Shown: piece after piece, positions 18,409-27,227 of the stretch
Position numbering within the stretch: position 1 is the first letter of the stretch
How the letters are laid out: each line of letters opens with the position of its first letter
Assembly (NCBI GenBank): GCA_020632595.1
Contig: JACKFF010000004.1
Location: 62,001 to 126,000, forward strand
DNA from: Nitrospiraceae bacterium
GTDB taxonomy: Bacteria; Nitrospirota; Nitrospiria; Nitrospirales; UBA8639
Direction of reading: 5' to 3'
Length of the DNA: 64,000 nt
Program-made: the position numbers and the translations under genes
Notes under the pieces: generated by a model
Databases searched by the model: none
Told to the model about the DNA's origin: nothing
The model's input: only the letters and a program-made list of their open reading frames with translations

Positions 18409-20268
18409 CTATGGAAGTTCTTGCAGGACTTCCCGGCGCATCGTCACCATCGCCGAGTGGGCGGTATCGGCCAGGCTGGGATGCGTAACCTTGAGTCCAT
18501 ATATTTGAGAGAGAAATTCCAGAGTTCTGGCTAAAAGGCGATACACATCCCCTTCGGCCATGGATGTGGAACGAACCAGTGAAGCCCAAGTAAGCTGGGG
18601 ATTGCCGATCCAACTTTCCACCAGTGCCGCGACATCCGAGCGCAACAAGGGTGGAGGTTCATACGGGCTCAAAGAATCAGCGACGGCCCGCACCTGGGTC
18701 AACATGGAGGCCAGTCCAGACGGGAGGCGCATGTAGGATCCCGGACGATCATCGTCATGGGAAATACTCGCCATCACGCCTGCTAACAATCCTGGAGCAA
18801 TACCTGAGAAGGCTTCCATACGAATCAGTTCTGTGATGAGTAAGGAATGGTTAATACGAATGAGTCTAGCCCATTCACCGTCAGCGGTGAGTTGCGAGTT
18901 GGCGGTGATATATCCGAATTTATGGAGTACGTCGGCTTTTTGTTGAAACCGGTGCCACAGTCCATCACGGAGCGCTTGAATCGTTTTGGTCAATTGCTGG
19001 GATTTCTGGCGAAGTTTCGATGCCAGGGGAAAGTCTTTTTTGCATGCCGAATGGGAGGGGCAGGTGGGACAGGGAAATTCCTCCGTTAATATTTCTGCAA
19101 GGAGCGGATCGTCTTTTTCCTGGGTTTCCGGCAAAATCGGGACGGTGGGCAGACGCGCAGGCAATTGGGAGAGCTCTTTCTTGAGTTGAGCGAGCACTTG
19201 TGGCTGACACCAGGGAATAGTGCGAGAGGGCTGAAACTCAAACAGACGGTCGTAGACCTGAGTGACCGAATGGGCAGGACACTCACCCAGGGTGCCTTTT
19301 GCTCGAATCACAGATAACATTGGGGCAAAGGTTCCACGACTTCGATACTGACGGAGAATAATCGCCGGACCTTTTGGCAGTCCGATGAGGCGTCCCGGAG
19401 TTAGAAACGGAAGGCAGGCCGTCAGGAAGGGCGTGTCGTTGGTTACGATAGGATGTCGGTGCGCCTTGCGCCGCCGGGCCAGATCAAAGCCTTTCCATTG
19501 AGTGATCCAGTCGGCGCACTCCCTGGGTCCGTAGGGTGTTAATTGTTCCTTGATCTGATCCAGATGATCTTGATGAATACTGGATCGTTGATTCAGCTGA
19601 AATTGCGCAAAGCTTTTTGCGAGGAGTCCCTCAATCTGATCCAGGGAATGGGCCTTTAGCAGATTCAGCACCATGGGATAGGACACCACAAATTGACTGT
19701 CAATCGGTTCCGGATAGCCTGTGAGTCCTTTGCCAAGAATGTGTAAGTCAATATAAGGAGAAGGCGTAATGACCACCACACCCACCAAATCTTTGCCTCG
19801 ACGGCCACCGCGGCCGGCCAGCTGTTGAATTTCACTGTTTGTCAGATCCGTGAAATCCTGCGATTTGCGCACGCTGGATTGGGTAATAACCACGGTTCGT
19901 GCCGGGAAGTCGACCCCCGCAGCCAAGGTCGTTGTGGCAAACACTGCATCCAATAAACCCTGGCGCATGAGTTCTTCAATCGCAATTTTCCAGGAGGGGA
20001 GATGTCCTGCGTGATGAGCTGCGACTCCGAATTCTTGTACAACAGGAATTAAGGGGTGATGCTCAACACTCGGGAAGTCTTGGGTAAATTTCTCCAGAAA
20101 CTCCCGAATAGCCTCCGAGCGTTGAGTCGACATCCTGGCAGAGCTGTGGGCAAAAGTATCAATGGCCTCATCACAGGCCCGGCGAGACGTCAAAAAGACA
20201 ATCGCGGGGGTCAGGCGATGCCGGCGGAGTATTTCTATGAGATCAACAGGATGAATGGCCGGTGGCAT
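18409..20268 (-). CDS. Ski2-like helicase, RecA2 and C-terminal half, first gene of a split pair
   Basis: Encodes 619 residues, lacking motifs I-III. It opens directly in RecA2 with HPVDLIEILRRHRLTPAIVFLTSRRACDEA (motif IV), VFATTTLAAGVDFPARTVVI (motif V) and QLAGRGGRRG (motif VI). A winged-helix/ratchet region and a cysteine group CPTCPSHSACKK (about residue 400) follow. Together with the 351-residue product it makes a complete Ski2/Mtr4-like enzyme of about 970 residues. On the chromosome the C-terminal half is transcribed first and the N-terminal half second. No good Shine-Dalgarno precedes the ATG at 20268; about 170 bases separate it from the divergent STAS gene. Confidence 0.85.
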   Translation of the reverse strand: MPPAIHPVDLIEILRRHRLTPAIVFLTSRRACDEAIDTFAHSSARMSTQRSEAIREFLEKFTQDFPSVEHHPLIPVVQEFGVAAHHAGHLPSWKIAIEELMRQGLLDAVFATTTLAAGVDFPARTVVITQSSVRKSQDFTDLTNSEIQQLAGRGGRRGKDLVGVVVITPSPYIDLHILGKGLTGYPEPIDSQFVVSYPMVLNLLKAHSLDQIEGLLAKSFAQFQLNQRSSIHQDHLDQIKEQLTPYGPRECADWITQWKGFDLARRRKAHRHPIVTNDTPFLTACLPFLTPGRLIGLPKGPAIILRQYRSRGTFAPMLSVIRAKGTLGECPAHSVTQVYDRLFEFQPSRTIPWCQPQVLAQLKKELSQLPARLPTVPILPETQEKDDPLLAEILTEEFPCPTCPSHSACKKDFPLASKLRQKSQQLTKTIQALRDGLWHRFQQKADVLHKFGYITANSQLTADGEWARLIRINHSLLITELIRMEAFSGIAPGLLAGVMASISHDDDRPGSYMRLPSGLASMLTQVRAVADSLSPYEPPPLLRSDVAALVESWIGNPQLTWASLVRSTSMAEGDVYRLLARTLEFLSQIYGLKVTHPSLADTAHSAMVTMRREVLQELP

Positions 20269-20439
20269 GGATACTAAAATTGTAGCAGGAGTCGGTGGTT
20301 GAAAACACTAATTTGATACAGATCGATTAAAAGAAAAGAAACCATGCTCTTTGCCTTCACTATGGGTGGTGAGATGAGCAGCCAGGAAGAAACGTTCGTT
20401 AAGGTCTGACGTATTGGACCGATAAAGTTTTTTAAGATT

Positions 20440-20787
20440 ATGGCCATTGAAGTCATTATACGTGGAACTCAAGGCGCTACCGTCGTAGATTTTCATGGTC
20501 GGCTAGATATGCATTCCCGATGGCATGTGAAGGCCATTATCAATCAATGTTGCCATACCGAACAAGAGCATCTGATTCTCAACCTCAAAGGCTTAACGTT
20601 TGTGGATAGCGCTGGATTGGGTTTTCTGGTGTTGTGCTCTTATCAATTCAAGGAATTACGACGCAGGATAAGTTGGATTCAACCGCAAGGTTGTGTCGGG
20701 GAATTGCTTCAAAATCTCCAAATCCATGAACTTATCTCGGTGTGCCAGTCCGAACAGGACGCCTTATCTGCGGTCTCTCCCTCCTAA
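20440..20787 (+). CDS. STAS-domain protein, anti-sigma factor antagonist-like
   Basis: A 115-residue stand-alone STAS domain: GATVVDFHGRLDMHSRW, LILNLKGLTFVDSAGLGFLVLCS with the phospho-acceptor Ser in VDSAGLG, and a terminal helix QNLQIHELISVCQSEQDA. It is a paralogue of the protein at 2627 (same fold, similar end ISVCQSEQDA versus IPIYQSEEEA). Its likely role is partner switching with an anti-sigma kinase that is not encoded in this window. It is divergent from the split helicase. Confidence 0.82.
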   Translation: MAIEVIIRGTQGATVVDFHGRLDMHSRWHVKAIINQCCHTEQEHLILNLKGLTFVDSAGLGFLVLCSYQFKELRRRISWIQPQGCVGELLQNLQIHELISVCQSEQDALSAVSPS

Positions 20788-21377
20788 ATTCTGCTCATTC
20801 CGAGTTTTACGGAAACGATGTTGGTGGCTAAATCGCTGGGATGCTAGCATCGAAGATTGCCCAAGAGGCAGCCCGTTTCTGGGCAGCCAAGTCCTTCTCT
20901 CTCCTCTTTACTTTCCAAAAGTTTCCCCCTCACCAGTAAGTGATTTGCCCTTGCCAGCACGGTCTATAAAACGGCAAGATGATTTTTTTGTAATGAAGGC
21001 TCAAGGGGCACGGATGAATCAACGGGTGATTCTTTTTAAGATGCCAAAAGAATGTATTACGTGGAGTGAATCAATGGCGAAGGGTATCGGGTAGGGAAAA
21101 ATAAGGTGTGTTGAAATCATCAAAGAGGAAAATATGCACTTTTTTCTGTCAGGCTGTTTCTATGGATGTCATAACCAGTAGAAAAAGCAGGTATTCTTTA
21201 AGTCGATAGTTTCATACACACGTGTTGAGAAATTAAAGATGAGACCCCCAGGGTGGACTGAATGGTCACTGTTCCCCGATTAATGAGTCGATTGTATTTT
21301 CCAATTAGGTCGCGTCCTGGATACTGGAATTCCGGGTTGACTCTTAAGGTCAAATTTTGAGGGAGGAGATTTGTGTG
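20788..21377. other. Intergenic region, about 590 bases, no gene seen
   Basis: No supported reading frame. It contains a perfect palindrome GATGCTAGCATC near 20838 and a repeated GGCAGCC pair around a short hairpin near 20867-20885, but no terminator-like T-run and no recognisable riboswitch. Confidence 0.45.
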
Positions 21378-22181
21378 ATGGATGGGTATCGGGGCAAAAG
21401 ACAGGAAAGGCAATGGAGAGTCCTCCCCGTGTTCATCGTGGGGTTGGTGTTGTGGGCTCTGCCGAGCGGAGGAATGGTGAGTGCCTATCAGGAAGAGGTG
21501 GTTGCCGGTGGAGGGTCGATCACTGGCGTTATGAAATTTGAGGGAATTGTTCCAACGTCCAAATCCTATAAAGTCACCATGGGAAGCAATCCCGAATTCT
21601 GTCAGACCATTGCGGACAAAAAAGGGTTCATCAATATTCCGAAAGTCCGTGTGTCTTCCAAACTGCACCTGGCGGATGTAGTCGTTTTTCTGCAAGAAGT
21701 TGATCGTGGGAAACCTCTCCCGAAAGAAGGGCCGATCCTGGCGGTGGACCGATGTCAATTTGTGCCACGAGTCATCGGTACCGTGGCTGATCAAAATCTC
21801 CGGCTGGCTATGCGCGATCCCATTCTTCATCAGATTCGGGGGTGGGAAATGTTGGATAATGGCCGGCTGCCGCTTTTTCATATTCCCGATTTGGGAGAGG
21901 GGGGCGAAGCCACGCTTCCACTCAAAACACGGCGTAGCAGCATTATCAAATGGTCATGTGATCAACACAGCTTTATGGAAGGTTGGCTTTTGTTAACCGC
22001 GAATCCGTATGTGACGGTATCCGACGACCACGGGCTTTTTCGATTGACGGATATTCCTGCTGGCACACATACGGTCGGGGCCTGGCATCCGGTGCTGGGT
22101 TATCAGGAAACCAAGATAACGCTCATTGCGGGCCGACAGGAAACCCTCGAACTCACGTTCGTATCCCCATCGAACCCATAA
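21378..22181 (+). CDS. Exported cupredoxin-like protein with carboxypeptidase-regulatory-like domain
   Basis: Encodes 267 residues. A signal peptide (FIVGLVLWALPSGGMVSA) is followed by a domain opening GGGSITGVMKFEG. A copper-type motif CDQHSFMEGW (C-x2-H-x2-M) lies near residue 200, with a C-terminal beta domain YVTVSDDHGLFRLTDIPAG ... GAWHPVLG typical of carboxypeptidase regulatory-like folds. Proteins of this build occur near periplasmic electron-transfer systems. The motif suggests a type-1 copper site, but binding is inferred. GGGAGGAG lies 9 bases before the ATG at 21378; the open frame extends to a TTG further upstream. Confidence 0.75.
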   Translation: MDGYRGKRQERQWRVLPVFIVGLVLWALPSGGMVSAYQEEVVAGGGSITGVMKFEGIVPTSKSYKVTMGSNPEFCQTIADKKGFINIPKVRVSSKLHLADVVVFLQEVDRGKPLPKEGPILAVDRCQFVPRVIGTVADQNLRLAMRDPILHQIRGWEMLDNGRLPLFHIPDLGEGGEATLPLKTRRSSIIKWSCDQHSFMEGWLLLTANPYVTVSDDHGLFRLTDIPAGTHTVGAWHPVLGYQETKITLIAGRQETLELTFVSPSNP

Positions 22182-22337
22182 TGCGTGCTGGGTCAATCGG
22201 CGGCTGATCAGGCCATCGATAAATTTCTTTAAAACCATGGCATGTGGAATTTGACTATGTTGAATTTTGTTTTTCTTCTCAGTATCTCGTCATGACTTCG
22301 TTTTTTCACCGGCTCTCCCGTTCGTCTGGTTTCTAGC

Positions 22338-23525
22338 ATGAAAGATTCAAAGACCTTTATCAGTCTTTGTCTCGTCGGTTTTTGCAGTTTTGTCAGTTAT
22401 GACATGGTGCGTCGACCGGCCCTGGCTCTGTTTGTAGAAAGCCTTGGAGCCGGCCCATTCCTTGTCGGCCTCTTAGTGGCTGTCTCGACAGTGACCGGTA
22501 TGGTCCTCAAGCTTCCGATAGGATTGCTCTCCGACCAGATCAATCGAAAACGGTTGATGTTGGGAGGAGTCTTGGCCTTTGCGATTCCGCCTTTTCTTTA
22601 TCCGTTCACCTCGGATCTCTGGACGTTAGGTATACTCCGATTGTTTCATGGATTAGCGACCGCGATGTTTACGCCCCTGGCCTTAGCGATGGTGGCAGAG
22701 CTTTTTGCCAAACGCCGGGGGGAAGCTTTTGGCTGGTATACCTCGGCAACCCAGGGCGGGGGACTGCTGGGTCCAATGATTGGGGGAGCTATCGTCTATC
22801 AATATGGATTTGCCCCCACGTTTCTCCTAGCCGGATTGTTTGGGATGTTGGCTTTAGTCTTCTTCTGGATGATCCCCCGGACGCCCAGACCTTCGCGTGT
22901 CCGCCAATATTCCCTCCCTGCCCTATGGAAGGAAATGGGTGAAGGCCTCCGCCGAGTCTGCCAGATCCCACCCATCCTCATCACGAGTAGCGTGGAAGCT
23001 GCCAAGATGATGGGCAACGGCACGCTGATGGCGTTTTTACCCCTCTATGGATTGACAATCGGATTGAACGCCGCCGAAATCGGGGTTTTGTTTGGAGTGC
23101 AGGCGTTGACTTCGTTTATTGCCAAACCAGTGATGGGGCGAATTTCTGATCGTGGGGCCAGGCAGCCGCTGATTTTTGGCGGGCTGTTTCTGTGCGGTCT
23201 CATGGTCATGATTATTCCCCAGATCCAGGGGTATATTCTGTTATTAGTGGTCGCCGGAGCGTTTGGATTTGGCGAAGCGGTGGTAACGTCTTCGACCACT
23301 GCCCTGGTTGCTGATTATTCAGAAGGAAAAGATCTGGGAGCTGGTATGGGATTACGGGGAACCATTATGGATTTCGGGCATGCAGGCGGACCGCTCCTGG
23401 CCGGCCTACTGATCCATACCTTTGGTTATGGAGGAGGGTTTTTCTGTATTGGGGTCCTTTTATTACTGACGGCGGCATTTTTTGGTGTCACAATGATGGG
23501 GATCAAAAAACCAGTTGTGTTATAA
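22338..23525 (+). CDS. MFS transporter
   Basis: Encodes 395 residues with about twelve hydrophobic segments and the MFS loop motif between helices 2 and 3 (GLLSDQINRKRLMLGG), repeated in the second half as GRISDRGARQPLIFGG. It is a proton-coupled secondary carrier of the drug/metabolite type. No substrate can be assigned from sequence alone. The gene is followed after 39 bases by a tiny membrane-protein gene and ribE, so they may share a transcript. Confidence 0.88.
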   Translation: MKDSKTFISLCLVGFCSFVSYDMVRRPALALFVESLGAGPFLVGLLVAVSTVTGMVLKLPIGLLSDQINRKRLMLGGVLAFAIPPFLYPFTSDLWTLGILRLFHGLATAMFTPLALAMVAELFAKRRGEAFGWYTSATQGGGLLGPMIGGAIVYQYGFAPTFLLAGLFGMLALVFFWMIPRTPRPSRVRQYSLPALWKEMGEGLRRVCQIPPILITSSVEAAKMMGNGTLMAFLPLYGLTIGLNAAEIGVLFGVQALTSFIAKPVMGRISDRGARQPLIFGGLFLCGLMVMIIPQIQGYILLLVVAGAFGFGEAVVTSSTTALVADYSEGKDLGAGMGLRGTIMDFGHAGGPLLAGLLIHTFGYGGGFFCIGVLLLLTAAFFGVTMMGIKKPVVL

Positions 23526-23564
23526 TGGCTTTTTCCTGAAGGGCAGGCAAAGGAGTCGAACGCC

Positions 23565-23696
23565 ATGAATGAAGAAATGGGAACCGGTGATCTCATCATC
23601 GGGATTATGGCGTCCATCGGGGTCGTGATCTTAGTGCTGGTCTTTATTGTGGTCGTGAAAAATGTTTTCTTAAATAAAGACAGCGATATCCAATAA
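23565..23696 (+). CDS. 43-residue single-pass membrane protein
   Basis: A very short gene: ATG at 23565, TAA at 23694, with AAAGGAG about 9 bases upstream. The product starts MNEEMGTGDLIIG and has one strong membrane helix (about residues 9-32, IIGIMASIGVVILVLVFIVV) followed by a short basic and polar tail. The ribosome site and the clean helix argue for a real gene. It is co-oriented with the MFS carrier and with ribE, 15 bases downstream. No known family was recognised. Confidence 0.6.
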   Translation: MNEEMGTGDLIIGIMASIGVVILVLVFIVVVKNVFLNKDSDIQ

Positions 23697-23711
23697 CCAA
23701 ACAGGTGGGAC

Positions 23712-24368
23712 ATGTTTAGCGGAATTGTTGAGGAAATCGGTGCGATTCAGGGAATCGATAAAGGTTTGGCTGGTGCAAAATTTTCCATTTTGGCTTCGCT
23801 GACTTTAGAAGATCTCAAACTGGGAGATAGTATTAGTGTGGCCGGTGCCTGCTTAACGGCAAGCCAGGTGGGTGATACGGGCTTTTCAGTGGATGTGTCC
23901 ACCGAAACATTGAACTGCACAACCTTAGGCACCATTACTGTCGGGACACCGGTTAATCTGGAACGTGCCATGAAACTCAATGCCAGGATGGGAGGCCATC
24001 TGGTTACAGGTCATATCGATGGCACTGGTCTTTTGCGTGCCCGACAGCAGGATGGAAATTCGATTCAACTCACCATTGAAGCGCCAGAGGAAATTATCCG
24101 GTATTGTGTGCCAAAAGGCTCCATTACGGTGGATGGGATTAGTTTGACCGTCAATGCTGTGTCGGATCGTTCCATTGCCGTAGCCATCATTCCGCATACC
24201 GCCAAAGTGACCACTATGGGCCTTAAGCAAATAGGGGACATGGTCAATCTGGAATCCGACTTAATTGGAAAGTATGTTGAACGCTTGTTGCAAGCAAGCG
24301 GAGCTCTCCCGCCAAAACCCGCCACGGTGATCAATCGAGACTATCTTGAAAGACGTGGCCTGCTATAG
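23712..24368 (+). CDS. ribE: Riboflavin synthase, alpha subunit
   Basis: Encodes 218 residues, two tandem lumazine-binding barrels. The first begins MFSGIVEEIGAI and has GACLTA; the second begins LNARMGGHLVTGHIDGTG with GSITVDGISLTVN. The enzyme dismutates two 6,7-dimethyl-8-ribityllumazine molecules to riboflavin. GTGGG lies just upstream. The other rib genes are not in this window and no FMN riboswitch was seen ahead of it. Confidence 0.95.
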   Translation: MFSGIVEEIGAIQGIDKGLAGAKFSILASLTLEDLKLGDSISVAGACLTASQVGDTGFSVDVSTETLNCTTLGTITVGTPVNLERAMKLNARMGGHLVTGHIDGTGLLRARQQDGNSIQLTIEAPEEIIRYCVPKGSITVDGISLTVNAVSDRSIAVAIIPHTAKVTTMGLKQIGDMVNLESDLIGKYVERLLQASGALPPKPATVINRDYLERRGLL

Positions 24369-24384
24369 TTTCCTTCCACCTGTC

Positions 24385-24558
24385 ATGTCACAAGATTTTT
24401 CCCCAAAACCCAAACATCCTCTCTGGCGATTATTTGCTGTCGTCACCCTCTTTGTTATCATCATTCCCGCAACCTTATGGGGCATCGTTCAACTCTACGA
24501 AATCATTTGTGCCTGGTGCGGCTGCTGTAGTGCCATTGATCGTCCACCCACCAGGTAG
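24385..24558 (+). CDS. 57-residue membrane protein with cysteine cluster
   Basis: A small protein: polar proline-rich head (SQDFSPKPKHPLWR), one membrane helix (LFAVVTLFVIIIPATLWGIV), then a cysteine-dense segment IICAWCGCCSAID. The frame begins at 24346 inside the ribE end; the ATG at 24385 lies after the ribE stop and gives a sensible membrane protein. No strong Shine-Dalgarno is visible. The four closely spaced cysteines could bind metal or form disulphides. No family was recognised. Confidence 0.45.
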   Translation: MSQDFSPKPKHPLWRLFAVVTLFVIIIPATLWGIVQLYEIICAWCGCCSAIDRPPTR

Positions 24559-24618
24559 ATTCCCACTCAGGAATTTACCGACATCTTCAATGAATGAGGA
24601 GAGCGGGTTTTTCTCCTT

Positions 24619-26520
24619 ATGTATTCAAGCAAATTATACAACCCAAAAGATTTTATCTTAACCCTAATCCTGGCTGGTGGGGTTTTCACGTTTGACCTCC
24701 TGCTCCCGCGAGGATTTGCGGAAGAAATGTTGTACACAGGGGTGGTGTTCTTTGCGACCCAACGTTTGCCACGAAGGATGGTATATGTTGTGGCCATTGG
24801 ATGCACCGCTCTCACGATCATAGGCTTTGCCCTCACGTTTTTTGCCTCCGAGGGGGCACCTTCATCATTGAGTTGGCCATTCCGGTTTCCCATCATCAAC
24901 CGAGCTTTTTGTATCGCCGGTATTTGGGGCATTACGCTGTTGGCCCTCCAACGAAGGCGGGCGATGGAAGCTCTTCGAACCAGTGAGGATCGATTTGGGC
25001 TGGTCGCCGAAAGCATCAAGGATTATGGAATTGTGATGCTGGATCCGGAAGGGAAAATCGCCAGTTGGAATGCCGGTGCGGCGCATATTTTCGGTTATTC
25101 CACGGGCGAGGTTCTGGGTCGGCCTCATGGCGTGTTATATGCACCCTTAGCTATTGATTCGGGCGTTCCAAGCAATTTTCTTACTGAGGCTAGAGTTTCG
25201 GGGAGTGTCATGAAGGAGGAATGGTTGATATGCAAAAACGGGTCGAGGTTTTGGGGGCATGTGGGCATCACCGTCTTACGTGATGAACATGATCAACTTC
25301 ATGGGTTTGCCGCGGTGATGGGGGATCTCACCAAGCGAAAGCAGGAAGAAGACGTTATTCGAGCCCTGCTTCGTCTGAGTGAAAAATTGAATTCGACATT
25401 CGTGCTCGAAACGCTTCTGGACGAATTGGTAACAGAAGCCATTCAACTGGTCCAGGCCCATGCCGGGTTTGCCGGGTTGGCCTCGGGTGAAACGTTGATA
25501 TGTGAAAAATATATTCAAGGTCGGACAATAACCCCCTGTCATCGTTCCTGGTCTGCGGGGCAGGGATTACCCGGCTGGCTTCTCCTGCATAAGACGGCCT
25601 ATCTCACGAATCAAGCACAGGAGGACAGACAGATTGAGATGGATTTTCGTCAAGCCTTTAATATTCATTCAGCTTTAAGCATTCCGATTCTGGATGCCAA
25701 GGATACTCTTTTGGGATGTATTGAAGTCCATAACAAAGAGAAGGCCAGTGGCTTTACACATGTTGATCAGCAAACCATGATTGGGGTGTCGCAAGTAGCC
25801 TCTATTGCCATTCAGAATGCCTTGGCCTATCAAAAACTTCAAAAAGCTGAAGCGCTTCATAGCCATCTGTTGGACAAAATCATGACGGCTCAAGAAGACG
25901 AGCGGCGTCGAATCAGTCGGGAATTACATGATGAAATTGGCCAATCGCTAACTTCTCTTCTGGTTAGACTTCGTGCGGCTGAGGATGAAGCACGTTCAGA
26001 TGGAATGGGAGCCCGGGTGAATGATCTTCGAAAGATTACGAGCACGATACTGCAGGAGGTTCAGCGACTGGCAAAAGGTCTGCGTCCAAGCGTACTGGAT
26101 GATTTTGGACTAGAGGAAGCCATCTCCCGCTATGGGGCCGAATTTAGTTCGACCTATGGGATAGAGGTGGATGTAGCGCAAAACTGGCAAAGTAAGGACC
26201 GACTGGCTCCCGCAGTAGAGACCGCATTGTATCGAATTGTTCAGGAAGCGCTGACAAATGTCGGCAAATATGCCAAGGCCACTACCGTGTCAATACTTCT
26301 ACAGCAAAATCCGGCACAGATTCGACTTATTGTGGAAGATAATGGCCAAGGATTTGACGTCCAGGCGATTGTTCAAAAGGCTGCGGCAGGTGCGCATCTT
26401 GGCCTGCATGGAATGCGGGAGCGAACCCTGTTGCTCAATGGTTCGATTTCCATTGAATCATCTGCCGGAACCGGAACCACCATCTATGTCAACATCCCCT
26501 TAAAAGGAGAGGGGGCATGA
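24619..26520 (+). CDS. Sensor histidine kinase, PAS-GAF-HisKA_3 (NarL-type partner)
   Basis: Encodes 633 residues. There are three or four N-terminal membrane helices (about 10-110), a PAS domain (about 122-240, with ASWNAGAAHIFGYSTGEVLG), and a GAF domain (about 255-405). The dimerisation/phosphoacceptor domain has His437 in RRISRELHDEIGQSLT, the HisKA_3 type. The ATPase domain has VQEALTNVGKYAKA (N box), VEDNGQGFD and LGLHGMRERT. The N box has Tyr where most relatives have His (NVxKHA). The signal is unknown; GAF and PAS point to a small ligand, redox or gas signal. The stop overlaps the response-regulator start as ATGA. Confidence 0.92.
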   Translation: MYSSKLYNPKDFILTLILAGGVFTFDLLLPRGFAEEMLYTGVVFFATQRLPRRMVYVVAIGCTALTIIGFALTFFASEGAPSSLSWPFRFPIINRAFCIAGIWGITLLALQRRRAMEALRTSEDRFGLVAESIKDYGIVMLDPEGKIASWNAGAAHIFGYSTGEVLGRPHGVLYAPLAIDSGVPSNFLTEARVSGSVMKEEWLICKNGSRFWGHVGITVLRDEHDQLHGFAAVMGDLTKRKQEEDVIRALLRLSEKLNSTFVLETLLDELVTEAIQLVQAHAGFAGLASGETLICEKYIQGRTITPCHRSWSAGQGLPGWLLLHKTAYLTNQAQEDRQIEMDFRQAFNIHSALSIPILDAKDTLLGCIEVHNKEKASGFTHVDQQTMIGVSQVASIAIQNALAYQKLQKAEALHSHLLDKIMTAQEDERRRISRELHDEIGQSLTSLLVRLRAAEDEARSDGMGARVNDLRKITSTILQEVQRLAKGLRPSVLDDFGLEEAISRYGAEFSSTYGIEVDVAQNWQSKDRLAPAVETALYRIVQEALTNVGKYAKATTVSILLQQNPAQIRLIVEDNGQGFDVQAIVQKAAAGAHLGLHGMRERTLLLNGSISIESSAGTGTTIYVNIPLKGEGA

Positions 26521-27188
26521 AGATCCGGATTTTTATTGTCGATGATCACGCAGTCCTCCGAGCGGGATTGCGCCTCTTGATCAATGGGCAAGCGGACATG
26601 GAAGTCGTTGGTGAATCCGGAGACGCCGCTTCCGCCATTGGGGTTGTTCGAGACCTGATGCCTCATGTCATAATCATGGATCTGGCCATGCAGGGTCATA
26701 TGCATATTGATACAATCGGCGAACTGAGAAAATGTTGCCCTTCCGGGTACATTCTTATTCTGACGATGCACACCGAAAGCGGCTACGTTCGCGGGTCATT
26801 AGCTGCCGGCGCTTCCGGGTATGTCGTCAAGAGCGCGGCCGACACTGAATTGTTAACGGCGATCCGTACCGTGGCCCAAGGAAAGACCTTTGTGGATTGG
26901 ACGGTAGGGAAAGGGGTGGGGCAGGATCTCTCCGGAGCCTCCAAGAAAAGTCTGGCCGACAGGGCCCCTGGATTGCTGGGACAACTCAGTCCGAGAGAGC
27001 GCGAGATTTTCCGTCTGGTCGCACAAGGGTTTACCAATCAGCACATTGCCGATCAATTGGGGATTAGTATCAAATCGGTTGAAACGTATCGTGCAAGGGT
27101 TATGGAAAAACTTGGTCTTCGTAGTCGTGCCGACCTTGTGCAGTTTGCTCTGAGTTGTGGTGTGCTGACGTCCGGAAATCTTCTCTAA
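26517..27188 (+). CDS. NarL/FixJ-family response regulator
   Basis: Encodes 223 residues. The receiver domain has the acidic pair at D9-D10, the phospho-acceptor Asp55 in VIIMDLAM, Thr in ILTMHT and Lys in YVVKSA. A LuxR-type helix-turn-helix follows (about 155-215; LSPREREIFRLVAQGFTNQ and ISIKSVETYRARVMEKL). It should be phosphorylated by the histidine kinase, whose gene it overlaps by four bases. Target genes are unknown; the SulP transporter 320 bases downstream is a reasonable candidate by position only. Confidence 0.94.
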   Translation: MKIRIFIVDDHAVLRAGLRLLINGQADMEVVGESGDAASAIGVVRDLMPHVIIMDLAMQGHMHIDTIGELRKCCPSGYILILTMHTESGYVRGSLAAGASGYVVKSAADTELLTAIRTVAQGKTFVDWTVGKGVGQDLSGASKKSLADRAPGLLGQLSPREREIFRLVAQGFTNQHIADQLGISIKSVETYRARVMEKLGLRSRADLVQFALSCGVLTSGNLL

Positions 27189-27205
27189 ACTCCCACCCCC
27201 TTCCT

Positions 27206-27227
27206 CGATTGAACAATATTTCAATCG
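27206..27227. promoter_or_regulatory. Inverted repeat upstream of SulP gene
   Basis: CGATTGAA and TTCAATCG form a perfect 8-base inverted repeat around CAATAT, 18 bases after the response-regulator stop. There is no T-run, so it is not a typical terminator; it could be an operator for the downstream transporter. Function is not shown. Confidence 0.35.

Noticed and set aside
21198..21881. A 227-codon minus-strand frame
   Set aside because: Opposite-strand shadow of the cupredoxin-like gene, with no ribosome site and no signal or motif.
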